Source of the DNA: Rhizophagus irregularis
Lineage: Eukaryota > Glomeromycota > Glomeromycetes > Glomerales > Glomeraceae
Length of the DNA stretch: 64,000 nucleotides
Assembly: GCF_026210795.1 (NCBI RefSeq)
Contig: NC_089441.1
Coordinates: 2,418,001 to 2,482,000, forward strand
Reading direction: 5' to 3'
The notes under the pieces are model-generated. The model ran no database searches. It saw nothing but the letters and a program-made list of their open reading frames with translations, and was not told the DNA's origin. This document shows, one piece after another, positions 34,723 through 47,064 of the stretch; positions within the stretch are counted from its first letter, which is position 1, and each line of letters starts with the position of its first letter. Both the position numbers and the translations under genes were made by a program.

Positions 34723-35632
34723 TCACTTAAATGTAGGCGGTCTATTTTGCTTATTTCTTTGTATTCTTACAAATAACCAATCTACGGCTTCTCTCACGCC
34801 AGTCCTAAAAAAATAAAATTATTTAAACCATTGAATATGTTGAAAATAAAATTTCTTTATCCTAATTAATACCTACCCTTCTAATGCAGATATAGGCAAA
34901 ACTCTAGAGTCTCTAGCACCTAATTTTAAAGCAATTTTGTTAAAAATTTCTTTAATCTCTTCAACCTTTAATGAATTTGGTAAATCTTGTTTATTAGCCA
35001 ACATTAATATCGGAACTCCTTCAACGTCATCATTGGTAATTATCTTCTCTATTTTTTTTTAAAAAAAAATTAAATAAAAAAATTATTAACAGCGAACTAA
35101 AATTCTTTTAGATGCGCTATAACTTACCAAATATTTCTTTACATTCTTCAATACGTTCTTTATCGGTTGAATCTACTACAAATACAATAGCATGACATTC
35201 TGAATAATATTTTTCCCAAATACCGTGCAAATCTCTTTGTCCTCCTAAATCCCAAAAATTCAGTCTTGCTCGATTTATATCTATTTTTCCAACTAATTTA
35301 ACAAAAGCGAATAAGAAAATAAATATAAAAACATTTAATTTAATAAATAGAGATTCCTTAAATAAAGGAAGTACTCACTGTTTAATCCTACCGTGGGAGC
35401 AATCCTATTAGGTGATAACCCAACTACACCTAAAAATATCGATTTAATTCGTTCTAATAATGTCTGTCAAAAAGAATCATTGATATTAAAAGTGAAATAG
35501 TTACATAAAACAAAACAAAAACAATATTTCAATACTTACTGTCTTACCAGCATTATCAAGTCCAAGTATGATAACGTAAAATTCTTCCCTTCGTGTGAGG
35601 TATTCATGTAATCCGCTCAATAACGTGTACAT
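34723..35632 (-). CDS. ARFRP1: ARF-related small GTPase ARFRP1 (yeast Arl3p-like, 198 aa)
   Basis: Five exons (35632-35540, 35463-35379, 35292-35128, 35048-34877, 34804-34723) join to 198 residues. Nucleotide-binding motifs are present: GLDNAGKT (P-loop), PTVGLN (switch I), WDLGGQ (switch II), NKQD and PISALEGTG. The N-terminus MYTLLSGLHEYL matches ARFRP1/Arl3p rather than ARF1. There is no Gly at position 2 for myristoylation; family members are instead N-acetylated at Met-Tyr by NatC and recruited to the trans-Golgi by Sys1. ARFRP1 acts upstream of ARL1 and golgins in Golgi traffic. The length equals that of animal ARFRP1 within a few residues. Confidence 0.93.
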
Positions 35633-36109
35633 TAAGCAATTCAAAAAACCAAATAAAAGAGCTTATTCTTTTTTTTAAAAAAAAAAATACAAAAAATAAA
35701 CAGGAAAATAATACTCTTAAGTTAATCTATAAAAAAATATTCTAAAAATAAAGAATAAAATTATCTATCAGAATGTAATTGGAATAATATTCAAAGCCTC
35801 TAGGATTAGATTAATTCAACAATGATCTAATAACCTATTGAAATACAGCTATTGATAGAACTTATCACGTAATGTTGTACAAATGCACTGTAAGCACCTG
35901 CGCAAAATATTGTAATAATTCTAGAGAAAATCCTTTCGTCATTTCTTAAATTTTTTGTTTTTTTTAAAAGAAAAGAATTTATCATAATAGTTACTATATT
36001 TTCTCAGAATAATTATATGAAAAGACGGGATGAACGATAAAAAATCGTAAATCGCCAATCTCTTTTCGTTTTATTAAAAGTGATGTGTACATTTATTAGC
36101 TATCGAAAA
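35633..36109. other. Spacer between ARFRP1 and the fucosyltransferase-like gene
   Basis: Both neighbours are on the minus strand, so this is the ARFRP1 promoter region and the 3' flank of the next gene. It is AT-rich and I see no gene. Confidence 0.45.
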
Positions 36110-37501
36110 CTAACTATCAAAAGTATTTAATAAATTATTTAATCTCATAGCATATAAAGAAAACGTACTAGATGGAGTTCCATAAAATCTACTTCCTTGT
36201 GAAGTTACCATTAAATCTATTAAAGGAATTAAATGTTTATACATGTTAACGTTATCTAAAGGATTTTCTAATGAATTTAATGGTTTACAATCTTCTTCGA
36301 AATCTTCTAACATAAATATACAGGGAAATTTTTCTAAGAAAATTTTAAGAGACTTATGAGTCCTTTTTGCATCTGTAGCTAAAAAGATTATTATGGGTAA
36401 AGTATCATTTGTAAATTTTGAAGAACATTGTTCAAAGAAGGAGGTTTCATTGGTTTCTATTAATTTTGTTGATGTTAATATAGTTTGTCTAATTTGTTTC
36501 GCAACTTCTGTACTTTTACCGTAATTAAAAGTATTTTCATATTCTCTATAATCATTTGATATTTTTAATATAAACGATTCAATTGTTTTATTTGCTGCTC
36601 CTCTAAAATTATCATCAGTTCTAAATTCGTTACCTAATCGTGCGTGAATCCCCAAGAAATTTCTTTCTCCTCCAATTTTTTTCACGATATTATTAACAAT
36701 TTTAATTATAATAGGGTTATCAGGTATAAATTCTCTTGATAATTTACTCCAAAATTCTTTACTTTCAGGTAATTCTCTTACAACTCTTCTTATCGAATAT
36801 AAACTGCCAAAATAAAATAATTTTTCTTTTCGACTTTTCAATTTTGCTAAATCAACTCTTTTTTCAAATTCATCCAAACCGATTGTTGAATTTAAATAAT
36901 CGTAATATCTATGATGATATCTTACGTCACATTTTGTATAATAAACTTCCTGTTCTTTAATATTCAGAATATTCAATAAATTTTTATCAAAAAAATCTGT
37001 TCTATGAACAATCTTTACATGTTGTTTGACCCATTTCATACTCATTAATTCTTCCCAATGATATAAAGTATAATTCGCAGTAATACAATGTTTTCCTTCA
37101 AGATCACATTCTGTAAAATTATTTTGATTCGGTTTTAATTGAGATAATCTTTGAGATAATTGATCAAATGGTGCCATACCAAATGGAGGTATTCCATTGA
37201 AAAACATTAATGGCGGTAATATTAACGTTCGATTCAAATGCCACGCTAAGAATATTGCATTCTCTACTGATATTCTTTGATTGTGAAATCCGCTATGCGG
37301 TAAATATGTTATAAAATTTTCTTCTGTTATATTATAAGAATCTATATAAATAATCTCTTTATCTTTATTTAAAAGATGAGATTGTTCTTGTCCATTTATT
37401 GGATCATTTTTAAAGTATAAAAATTTATTATTATTTTGGTGAATCAAAAATATAATTATTACAAATATAATTAGTATTATAAAAAATCCTCGAGAAGCCA
37501 T
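36110..37501 (-). CDS. O-fucosyltransferase-like type II membrane protein (463 aa)
   Basis: This intronless frame of 463 residues starts with a short cytosolic end and an anchor (residues 5-21, FFIILIIFVIIIFLI). The lumenal domain opens with YLPHSGFHNQRISVENAIFL, the pattern of the GDP-fucose protein O-fucosyltransferase superfamily. Further on it has IHARLGNEFRTDD, similar to the Arg-containing donor-binding loop, and near the C-terminus GSRFYGTPSSTFSLYAMRL. This implies a Golgi or ER glycosyltransferase using a nucleotide sugar, probably acting on secreted or wall glycoproteins; substrate is unknown. Several NxT/NxS sequons are present. Lack of introns among intron-rich neighbours could reflect retroposition or family style. 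Confidence 0.75.
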   Translation of the reverse strand: MASRGFFIILIIFVIIIFLIHQNNNKFLYFKNDPINGQEQSHLLNKDKEIIYIDSYNITEENFITYLPHSGFHNQRISVENAIFLAWHLNRTLILPPLMFFNGIPPFGMAPFDQLSQRLSQLKPNQNNFTECDLEGKHCITANYTLYHWEELMSMKWVKQHVKIVHRTDFFDKNLLNILNIKEQEVYYTKCDVRYHHRYYDYLNSTIGLDEFEKRVDLAKLKSRKEKLFYFGSLYSIRRVVRELPESKEFWSKLSREFIPDNPIIIKIVNNIVKKIGGERNFLGIHARLGNEFRTDDNFRGAANKTIESFILKISNDYREYENTFNYGKSTEVAKQIRQTILTSTKLIETNETSFFEQCSSKFTNDTLPIIIFLATDAKRTHKSLKIFLEKFPCIFMLEDFEEDCKPLNSLENPLDNVNMYKHLIPLIDLMVTSQGSRFYGTPSSTFSLYAMRLNNLLNTFDS

Positions 37502-37707
37502 TATATGGGATTAAGGGGAAAAAGGAGTTCACATTTCACAAGTTTATAGATTTCAATATATAAATACTAATAACGATACACAAGCACATTTTTATTTTGT
37601 TTAGATACAATATGCAGATCATTATAAAAAAAAAAATTTTTTTTAATTGACGAATAAAATATCTATTCTGGAAGGTCTTCGTCATCACTCATAAAACTAT
37701 CAATGTC

Positions 37708-40700
37708 TTATTCTTTCTCACGTATAAAGCCACCTTCTATATTAATAGCTTCATTTTTATCTTCCGTATACATTTCTTCATCCTTATCATCCCACGTAAT
37801 ACTACCCTCTGTACTTGTATCGTTCTCTTCTATTCGTACAAAATCATCTTCAATATCCATATTATCTGAAAAATTAGTATTGGATTTATCGTTGTTACTT
37901 TCAATAATGGTCTTTTCCCCAATAGTTTCATGTAGTTTATTCGATCCACTCTTGTTGACAACGTTGACCAAATAATTATTATCTTCTTCTTCAGTATCGC
38001 CGTGATACAATTCACTCTCTCCTTCCGATTCACCATGGTAAAATTCACTTTCTCCTTCTTCCATATCAGATGAATCCTGTTTTACATAATCATTATATAA
38101 TCTCATTCGAATTTGCACTCCCATAATTAGTCTCCTCCATCTTGTCAAAACTTCTCTTTCTCGCTTTGCATCATTCATTGCTTCAACGTGACTTGCATAT
38201 TCATGCCATGCCTGCCCACGACAAAAAAATTAAAATAATAATAGGTTCAATGATAATTCCTCAATAAGACTTACCTCAAGTAACATTGTTTCATGTTCCT
38301 TCGCAACTACAATTCCATGAATTACTGGAACACATCGACGAGCTTGGAAATCAAAGCCAACCTAAGAAGATAAATATTTTAAGCTTTTAATAGACAAATA
38401 AAGTTCACCGATTCACAAAATACAATCATAAACTAACCACAGCATCTCCGTAGTCGACACCAAATTTCTTTGCAATTTTTCCAATTCCATTAACTTAAAA
38501 ACAAAGTTCAAATTATATTCAAGAATATATAACAAATATATAAATGCAAAATATTAACTTACTTGGAATATGCACACCTCCAATTGGACACATGCTTTCC
38601 TTAAACATATTTACATTACCATAAGAGTTCTTTGGTACCTTACCCTATTTAACCGTCATCAACAAATTATCAATATTTATATAATTGAAAAATTATTCAG
38701 GGAAACAATCGTAACTTACGTCAATTATCGGTTCAGGTATATATTCTTCGGTTTGCCATTCGCCATATAAACCAGACTCGGGGGGCTCTTCGTCATATAA
38801 TGAAGCCATATTTGCTGCACGACGTTTTGCCAAAGTATATATACGCGATTTCACGTGCTTTAAAGGTTGTTCACCTATCTAAGAAATAAGAAGCAATTAG
38901 TTAAGTTAAAAATTTATGAAAGAAAATATATAAAATATTTTTTTTTTACCATAACTTGTCGACCTTCTCTTAACCAAGTTTCAGCTGTATGTAACTAGAA
39001 AGAAAAGGACTTAAGTATAATAATCCTCCAAAACAAAATTTATCTCATTAGTAGCATACTTGTTTAACATTCTTGCGTGGATATATTGGTTCACCACGAA
39101 TATTCCCTATTATTGGTTGCTTTGGATGAATTATTTCAAACTTCTTCAAATGACGTTCAAGAGCATACCTAATTAATATAATATTACAGATATTTTATTA
39201 TTAGAGTAAATAATTATTACATACTAAGCACGTATCTTACATACAAAGGATGGTTGTGGAAAGCACTAATAGAAGTTGGCATACGTTCAGAAACTTCCAA
39301 TTTATGTAAATGAGCATCTTCTTCATTATCTTGTTTCTATGTTAATAATAGAACAAAATTTAATAATTGTTAAATATTACGGAATATAAAAAATAATAAA
39401 TACCCTTTCATACGGACGTGCGAAATAAGACAATGTTTCATGCCACCAATCATAACCGTCCTTGGTGACAGGCACTCTTAATTTTCGCGTCCGTGCTCCC
39501 CATTGTGAAGCATATCGACGCGTCACATCTTTTATATAACCATCTATTTCATTATTTATTAGTTTCAGTTCAGTAATATAGTCAAAGTAACTGAATTACC
39601 TTGTTCAAATGCAACTATGTAAGCCATAACATTATCCATGTCATTAGACGCAGGTTCCATTGCTTGTGGTGAATTCACCAATGCACGAACTGGATCTATA
39701 CAAAACCATTTTTTATAAGCTGCAAAATAAACCTCACACCAGAATATTGGCGGCGCATTTGAATTTTGCAAGCCTTGAACATACTGAAAAGTTAAAATAT
39801 ATCAAAGACATGCGGATAAATATTAATATCAGTACTTACCATTACTATTATCTTTCTTAAGACTGTTTTTTAATACACTACATGACTTACGCAAGCGATC
39901 AACACGAGATTGTTTAGATGGAGAACTATAATCATCGTCGTCATCACTTTGCTCTCTCTTTGATTTACTGCTACTACGATTCTTCCCTTTTGCACCAAGT
40001 TTATATTTTCCAAGTCCAAGTGTTCTCTGGGCTTCATCATTCATGCTACTACTTGTTGAACCCTTGTAATCTAAATCATTATCCTTTTTCCGAGTAGTAT
40101 ATGCCTCGTTTTTACGTGCTAATTTAAATGATACTGCTTGTAAAGAACATACTAATCGTGCAGGTATTCCTAAGGAACGTAACACAGCAACAAATAACTG
40201 TGCAGAAGTATCACGACTTCCTTCACCAACACTAATACTCCTCCGAAATACATTGATAGATGTTAAACAATCAGAAAATGATTCATCATCCTAATTTAAA
40301 TAATTTTGTTAGTAATGAACAAAAAATAAAAGCAATTAAAAATTGATTAATACCTCGGCAATCTTCCCCTCATTGTTCTCTCCAAATTCATGATATGCTC
40401 TATTTCGAATTCCAGGTTTTGTAATTACAAAATAATTCTTCCACCATTTACACAAATCTTGTAAGGCTATAATTAGTATGTTAGCGTGTTTGACGTCAAC
40501 TTTTACCAAAGCCTTGTCAAAAAGCGCTTGTAGGTCATACTCAATTAAAGAGAGTGCTATTGCCTATAAAAATATCAAATAAGTATAAACTTCCTCTGAT
40601 AAGATAAAATGGTCCAAAATACTCAGTACTCAAAATGAACGATAAGTGCCTGTGTCATTTCATCATTACACCATTTATTCCTAATCATACCATGGGCGAG

Positions 40701-41538
40701 TAGGGCTAACAAGTGGGCTTTGTGTACATTTTGTCGAATAGCTCGCTCAATTTTAGTGATACCTCGAGCTCTGATATAATTAAATTATTTCACAATATTA
40801 ATTTCTGACAAAGAAAATTATGTAAAATACATAATCATAATAAATAAATATTATTTGGAAAAGCTAAAATACAATACTTGTATTGTATCTTAGGCTTCTC
40901 AAAAGTAATTTGAATAGTTTTATTCGGGAGTGGCTTAGACTCAGAAAGATCATCAAGTTGATCTAAAAACGAAAGAAATTGCATCAAAAATATTTTCTTA
41001 ATATTAGCAATTTGTTTGACTTGAATTATGCTATACCTTGACATGTAGAAAGGTCTATTTCTTCCCAATCATCACTATCATTATCTTCATTTATATAATG
41101 AACTGGATTATCTTGAAATTCTTGGTTCTCCAGAGACTCAATATCACTCGACTCATTGTGTTTAATCGCTGATTTTCTTTTTCGCAACCAGAAAGAGTCA
41201 ATGGGCTCAAAAATGCTTTTAGAGCCATCGGAATGTTGAAAAATTTCCTTTGACTTGCCTTTATTAATAGAAGTATTATCGACTAATGATAAAAAATTAT
41301 CTTTTGTCTTTCCCTTATCAATAAACGTTTCGACAGGAGTTATAAGTACACCCGTCATTTCTTCTTCGACAAAATTACTAATGTTATCAATTGAGGTGCT
41401 TTTTCCAGAAGGTGGCACAGCAGTGATTTCAACACTTTTTTTTGCTTTTGCTTTTCTTTTTGAAGTCTCAACAAGTTGCTCAACACTCTCATTGGGCCTA
41501 TTCTTATTAGCGATACGTGCTGATCTTCGGAGACTCAT
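37708..41538 (-). CDS. RAD4: DNA damage recognition protein Rad4/XPC (about 938 aa, 15 exons)
   Basis: Exons by eye: 41538-41037, 40962-40878, 40770-40650, 40563-40354, 40290-39840, 39773-39600, 39543-39404, 39336-39245, 39168-39060, 38994-38950, 38878-38720, 38644-38563, 38493-38438, 38361-38275 and 38211-37708. An acidic, low-complexity N-terminus is followed by the transglutaminase-like domain (VFRRSISVGEGSRDTSAQLF, FWCEVYFAAYKKWFCIDP, TKDGYDWWHE). BHD1-3 follow (HPLYALERHLKKFEIIHPK, GKVPKNSYGNVNMF, IGKIAKKFGVDYGDAVVGFD, VVAKEHETMLLEAWHEY) and then a long acidic tail. Rad4/XPC recognises helix-distorting lesions and starts global nucleotide excision repair with Rad23. The exon 3 donor is uncertain: it may be a GC donor at 40649 or a weak GT nine bases later. 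Confidence 0.9.
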
Positions 41539-41818
41539 TGGTATATGTCAAAATTTTTTTCTTTACGTAGAGGTTGAAACAACTTTTTAAAAAAAAAGAA
41601 AAAAAGAATTCGAAATGATTCATAATCAACGAACTCGCTTTTATATGTTTCGGTGTTTATTTACGACTGCGCACTTGTTATTGTAAAATGGTAGATGATC
41701 GATATTTTGTTTGTTCCGCAGTTTTTTAATCACGACTTCAGAACTAATTTAATAATAAAATTATCGGTCGAATTTTCCTTTTTATTTGAGTTTCTATATC
41801 ATTAAAATAGTATTCAAG
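41539..41818. promoter_or_regulatory. Shared divergent promoter region of RAD4 and ARL2
   Basis: Only 280 bp separate the two start codons, so both transcripts must start here. It contains a long A/T run (41586-41606) and no clear TATA box. Co-regulation is possible but not shown. Confidence 0.55.
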
Positions 41819-42649
41819 ATGGGGCTATTATCGATTTTACGAAAAATTCGTCAAAAAGAAAAGGAGATGAGATTACTAGTACTGTGAGCGAAACCATAAA
41901 GTATTTAAGCCTTTAATTTTATCAAGCATTTTAATATCTTGTTTATTTTATAGTGGTTTAGACAATGCTGGTAAAACCACCATATTAAAACGGTTAAATG
42001 GTGAGGATATTGATAAAATTTCACCTACTTTAGGTTTCAATATTAAAACATTAGAACATAACGGGTAATTGTCTTTTTTCGTAAATTATCTAGTAAAAAA
42101 ATGCTCAATAATTTTGTATGCAATTTAGGTACAAGTTACATGTATTTGATGTTGGTGGACAAAAATCTATTAGAACTTATTGGCGCAATTATTTTGAACA
42201 AACTGATGGCGTGATTTGGGTTGTAGATAGTGCCGATAGGATGAGATTGGAAGATACAAAAGTTGAATTAAAAACATTATTATTAGAAGAAGTAAGCTAG
42301 CAATTATTTATTTAAAGTATAACTACGTAAATATTCATGAAAATCATTTTTTTTTCTGAATGAATTGTAGCGTTTAGCGGGAGCTTCATTGTTGGTTTTT
42401 GCTAACAAACAGGATCTTCCAGGAGCTTTAACTGATAAACAAATTCGCGAGGTATAGTAAAATTAATCTGGTTAATTTTTTTCAAACAAGTTGTTAACTT
42501 TATTTGGTCTTTAGGGTCTTGAACTTGATTCTATCATAACACATCATTGGGCTATTCAAGCCTGTAGTGCAGTTACAGGTGAAAATTTGCTTCGTGGAAT
42601 GGATTGGATTGTTGGTGATATAGCATCTAGAATATACTTATTAGAATAA
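41819..42649 (+). CDS. ARL2: ARF-like small GTPase ARL2 (Cin4/Alp41-like, 184 aa)
   Basis: Five exons (41819-41883, 41954-42064, 42129-42291, 42371-42451, 42515-42649) give 184 residues, the same length as animal ARL2. Motifs are [54 protein letters not shown] and [10 protein letters not shown]. The N-terminus [20 protein letters not shown] is diagnostic for ARL2. It acts with tubulin cofactor D in alpha/beta-tubulin assembly, so it supports microtubule function. Gly2 is present, although ARL2 proteins are not usually myristoylated. Confidence 0.95.
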
Positions 42650-43792
42650 TGCAATAATAGAAAAACAAATAAATTAACTTATAATATAGTAAGAAATTGA
42701 TGAGTATTTAAGTTTCCTTAGATCTTACTCTTAAATAGGCAATTAAAAATATAAACTAACCTTCCAATAATAAGACTATAGAGCTCCTGCATGACTTATT
42801 TTTGATATATACCAGGAATGCCTTAAAATGATACTTAAAAAGAAAAATGAATGTAAAGTCTACTTTCAGATGCAAAGTCTAACCTTAATCATTAAAGTTT
42901 AACCTCATTTTGTCCCAATAAAAGACTATAGAGTATCGTTCTGCATGTCAAAAATCATGAAAAATTCTGGTGTAGAAAAGTGTTAACTTGGCTTTTGAAT
43001 GCAATCTAGATCTAACTTCTTTGGGATTATACTTAGTTTATATTACCATAAGGTAGATTTTAACACCCCTCTAGAATATCAGAAAATTTTATATACAACT
43101 TAGACTTGTATGAGCATATATTTGAATCTACATGATACTGGCATATTTGAATATCTAATTTCATAAGATTTAACAAATGAATATTTAAATATCTTAATTT
43201 CAAATGAAAGCTTTATTATACTGAAAGTTTTGTTAAACAAATATTTTTATTATACCAATTTAATAATTGTTTAAGGTAATTTATTTTTCTAATACTTTAT
43301 TTATTATATTAGTTTTATTTATTTTATAAGAAATTGGAAATAATAGGGTTTTTTTTTAAAAAAAAAAATATTCCTCTTTTTATAAAATAAATAGGTAATT
43401 CCTTAAAGCATTGTAACTCTAAATATTAGAAAAATCATGTGATATGGATAAATAATACAAGAATATTAGTGTTCTGCAAACGATTCAGTCAAATTGAATC
43501 GATTCAGATTCAATTCAAATTTGGTTTAATTCAATTCAATAATTTTTGATTTGCAAATCTCAAATTCCTGTTCTGGCTCTGAAGAAATATTTAGAGCTCA
43601 TAGTAAAATTTTTTTGGCTAAATCTTACCTATTTATATATTTTCTAGGATCCTAATAATCATTATTTATTTATTATCAATTATACTATACTTTTTTTTAA
43701 TATATTTAATTTTAAATATAATAAAAACTCTACTTTGGAAATTTTATTTAGTATAAAATAAAGCTTTAAACGGATCAGTTTAGTCTGGATTA
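42650..43792. other. AT-rich spacer before the transposon island
   Basis: No gene is seen. A block of near-repeats of 'gattcaattcaa' lies at about 43485-43540. It resembles on the opposite strand the outer part of the foldback further right, so it may be a decayed terminal segment. Confidence 0.4.
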
Positions 43793-44204
43793 TACAGTGC
43801 GTACAACTTAGTCCCAGCAATTAAATTTGATGAAATTTAAATCACTACTATTCATTCAAAAAAAAAGATAAACATAAAGTATAAACGTACAATGATAAAC
43901 CAGATTAAGCTTAATAAAACTATGTTTTTAAATTTCCTGTAAAGTATTTTTTAATAAAGTAGTAGCAATTCAAAGTTGAAATATTTTACTATTGAATTAA
44001 ATATTTGGCCATTTTATTCTGACCAGAATTACATGTAAATCTGGTCAAAATTACTAAAATTATATATAATTCTGGCTAGAATTAAGAATTATAACTTAAA
44101 TTAAATAAATCTGACCAATAAAATTACAGGGTTAAGTATTACATAATATAAAAAATTTGGCCGCTTAAAAATTTTTTTGTTGGGACTAAGTTATATGCAC
44201 TGTA
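43793..44204. mobile_element. MITE with TACAGTGC termini, 412 bp
   Basis: The left end 'tacagtgcgtacaacttagt' and the reversed right end 'tacagtgcatataacttagt' are inverted copies, and the match extends over about 28 bp with three differences. TA precedes and follows the element, as expected for Tc1/mariner targets. The interior has no frame, only AT-rich DNA with several 'tctg.ccagaatta' words. It interrupts the left side of a larger foldback. Confidence 0.75.
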
Positions 44205-44660
44205 GATAGTTCAGATTAAAACTGAAATCTATAAGAACTAAACTAAAAAACTGATGATTCAATTTGATTTATTCTAATTTTTATAAAAATGCAAAAAATT
44301 AAACAACTAACTATTGAATGATCATACAAAGTTGAACTATATATTGTTAGATTTCTTTCAATAAGATGTGTTGAATGTGATAAGATTATATCTCTAGTAT
44401 TGTTAAATCACAAGTTAATTTATATTAAATAATTTATAAAAAATTGGGCATTAGAAAACTATCTATTAATACTAGAAATGTGATCTTACCACTATTCAAT
44501 ATATCTTAGTAAAATAAATCTAATAATATATAACTTGACTTTTACAATTATTCAATGGTTAGCTATTCAATTTTTCATATTTTTATGAAAATTAGATTAA
44601 ACTAAATCAAACTGCCAGTTTTTCAGTTCTAAGATTTAAACTGAACTGAACCAAATTTTG
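44205..44660. repeat. Large imperfect palindrome (foldback), arms about 190 bp
   Basis: The left arm from 'gttcagattaaaactgaaat' pairs in reverse with the right arm ending '...agatttaaactgaac'. Internal matched blocks are 'aatctaatttt.ataaaaat', 'gctaaccattgaat', 'agttatatattgttagattt' and 'aagatatattgaat', with the centre near 44430. The arms differ by perhaps one base in five. It has no frame and is probably an old foldback element. Confidence 0.6.
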
Positions 44661-45090
44661 AGCCAGTTTCAGATCAGTTTTCATTTTAACCTGAACTGTT
44701 CAAAGTTTTAATATAAAGTAAATTTATTATATAATATACTAAACTAGTTTTTTGTTTTGAATAATTTGAACCAAATTTATAATACTGATCTAAACTATAA
44801 TTTTATAAATATTTAAAAAAATTATTAATACTGATAAATTTAGATTAAATTACTATATAATCACATGTTCATTTATTATAATGAGTATAATATTATTATA
44901 TAACTGATATATAGAAAAATAAATTTATTATATTTAATAAAATTATAAAAATTTTAATTTATTATAATAAGGTTTTAGTATAAATAAGTTTATTATATAC
45001 TGGTAAAGAAATAATTTATTTTACATATATTTTACACATATTTTACACATATCAGATACTCAAAATGTAGAAAATCTTATACAAATAATA

Positions 45091-46555
45091 TACACTTTCC
45101 GGTAAAAAGTATCTGATCACTTTAACTTTGCGAAATTAAAATACATATTTTGACAGTTAATTTCTCAACAATTTATTTATAAACATTATAAAAAATTTAT
45201 ATCATTTTATTTAGAAAAACTCAAATTTTTTATTAATATCTAGTTGGATTACCATGGCTATTTAAAATAGCTTGAACCCTTCTTGGCATATTGAAAGAAA
45301 AAAAAAAAAGAGTTACTAAAAAACTGAACTTAATAAATGAGTACTGGAATCTAATTTATCTGGAAACTTGTAGGCTTGCACAAGTTACAAAAAGAGACAA
45401 AAATAGTCATATGTATAAACAGGGAAGTAGTCCAAAGATTTTTTGCCATTCCTAAAGCTATTTGAGAAAATGTTAACTACATCTCCCTGCATGGAGTTCA
45501 TGGAAGCCTTATAGATACTAAGAGAATCATCTGCCTATATACAAAAGAATCAGAGTCACTAGCACCAGTAATTGATGACCTTACTTTGCAACGTGAATTT
45601 GTAGTGTTTAATCTCAGAAGATCCAAGAGTGACCTTTTTTTTTTTATCGTCATCAAGTCACATGATTTGCTGCGAATATGGGATGGACACATTTGTGAAA
45701 CCTTTGTGAAGCTATCAACCAAATTAATTAAAATTTCGGGCTCAATGTTATTCCATTTCTCTTCTAAAACTACCATTAATTCTCTAATATTTTTTAGATG
45801 AGGTTTATGTGTCTGAACTTTTCTTTTCAAAACATCCTATAAATGTTTAATCGAATTAAGATTTAGACTCTGTGCAGGCTATGCTGCCATGGAATAGTTG
45901 ATACTGAATTATCTTCTTTCCATTGTGAAACTGTTCTTGCTCTATGAACTGGCGCATTGTTATCTTAAAAAAAATATTGCAAATTGTTTTCTAAATTATT
46001 ATAAAAGGGTAGAAGATGATTTTCTAATATGTTAATATATACTAAACCTGTAATATTTCCAGAAACTTAAATTAAAGGATCAAGTTGATTTTTTGCGAAA
46101 CACCCCATATCATAACTCCTTGACTTCCAGATTTTACAGTCAGAATCAAGCAATTAACATCATATTTTTCATGTGGTTTACGCTAGATCTAGTGGTGTGC
46201 ATCATTCTGAAATAATAAGAAGTGAGATTCATCACTCCATATAATGAAATTCCATTCAGTATCCCATTCTTTTCTTTCACAGTACCAATCTAACCTTTTT
46301 TTACAATTAGCCTCAGAAACAAATGGTTTTTTTTTTCCTGCCCTACCAAAATACCCTTCAGAATGTAAAATATGCTTTATAGTACTATTACATACTGGAC
46401 TTGGTAAATCATCATTAAATTTTTTTGTTATTTCATCTAAAGATTGTTGTCTATCTTCCTTAATGATTTTTACAATATGCCTTATATCTCTTTCTGCAAG
46501 TTTTGGTGGCCTACCAGAACACTGCTTACTTCTAGTTGGTAAAAAAGGATTCTGA
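45091..46555 (-). pseudogene. Broken Tc1/mariner-type transposase and left terminus
   Basis: Minus-strand pieces from 46555 to about 45500 give a DNA-binding start (RPPKLAERDIRHIVKII, LPSPVCNSTIKHILHSEGYF). A catalytic block follows (NFIIWSDESHF), then MIWGVSQ, DNAPVHRARTVSQW and the C-terminal DVLKRKVQTHKP, in the order expected of a DDE transposase. Stops and frameshifts are present after DAHH, around GNITG and in the N-terminal helix region. 'tacactttccggtaaaaagt' at 45091 looks like one terminal repeat. I do not find the matching right end, which may have been lost near the MITE at 46869. Confidence 0.8.
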
Positions 46556-46868
46556 AGATTACTAAAAAATTCAGATTTGAATTTATATAAACTTTATAAT
46601 TAATTTTTGTTTCAAATGTATAAAGTTATATATAGATTTTAGCCTTAAATTTTGCTATCTCAGAATTCAGTAATTGATCTTTAACTTGTTAGATTTATCT
46701 CAACAAGATGAACATTTTGATATAATTCATTTTTTTAGATGCAATATTGACTGAGATATCACATTTTAAAATTTTGGTTACGTAAGATTTGGTTTGTTTT
46801 AGTAATCTTTGGGATTCTGGTAAAAATTACCAGTAATAATAATTATCATTAGCTTTAGTAGGTAATAA

Positions 46869-47064
46869 TACAATCTGACCTTTATATAGTTACTTAATCA
46901 GTTCTATAAAAATTGGTGACTATATAGAGGCTTTTACTATGATGTGATTATATAAAGGTTTTTTTATATAATAATTATATATGTTGGTATTTCTCAAGGA
47001 TGTGATTATATAGAGGAATTTTATGTGATGTGACTAAGTATGATTATATAGAGGTTTGACTGTA
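46869..47064. mobile_element. MITE with TACAATC/TACAGTC termini, 196 bp
   Basis: The left end 'tacaatctgacctttatata' and the reversed right end 'tacagtcaaacctctatata' are inverted copies, clearly related to the element at 17212-17400. The interior repeats 'gattatatagagg' variants. It has no coding capacity. Confidence 0.7.

Noticed and set aside
37703-37975. 90-aa plus-strand Ser-rich frame
   Set aside because: It is antisense to the acidic C-terminal tail of Rad4.
41255-41590. 111-aa plus-strand frame
   Set aside because: It is antisense to the first RAD4 exon; its hydrophobic look comes from the complement of acidic codons.
46244-46555. 103-aa plus-strand frame
   Set aside because: It is antisense to the N-terminal DNA-binding part of the Tc1/mariner transposase remnant.
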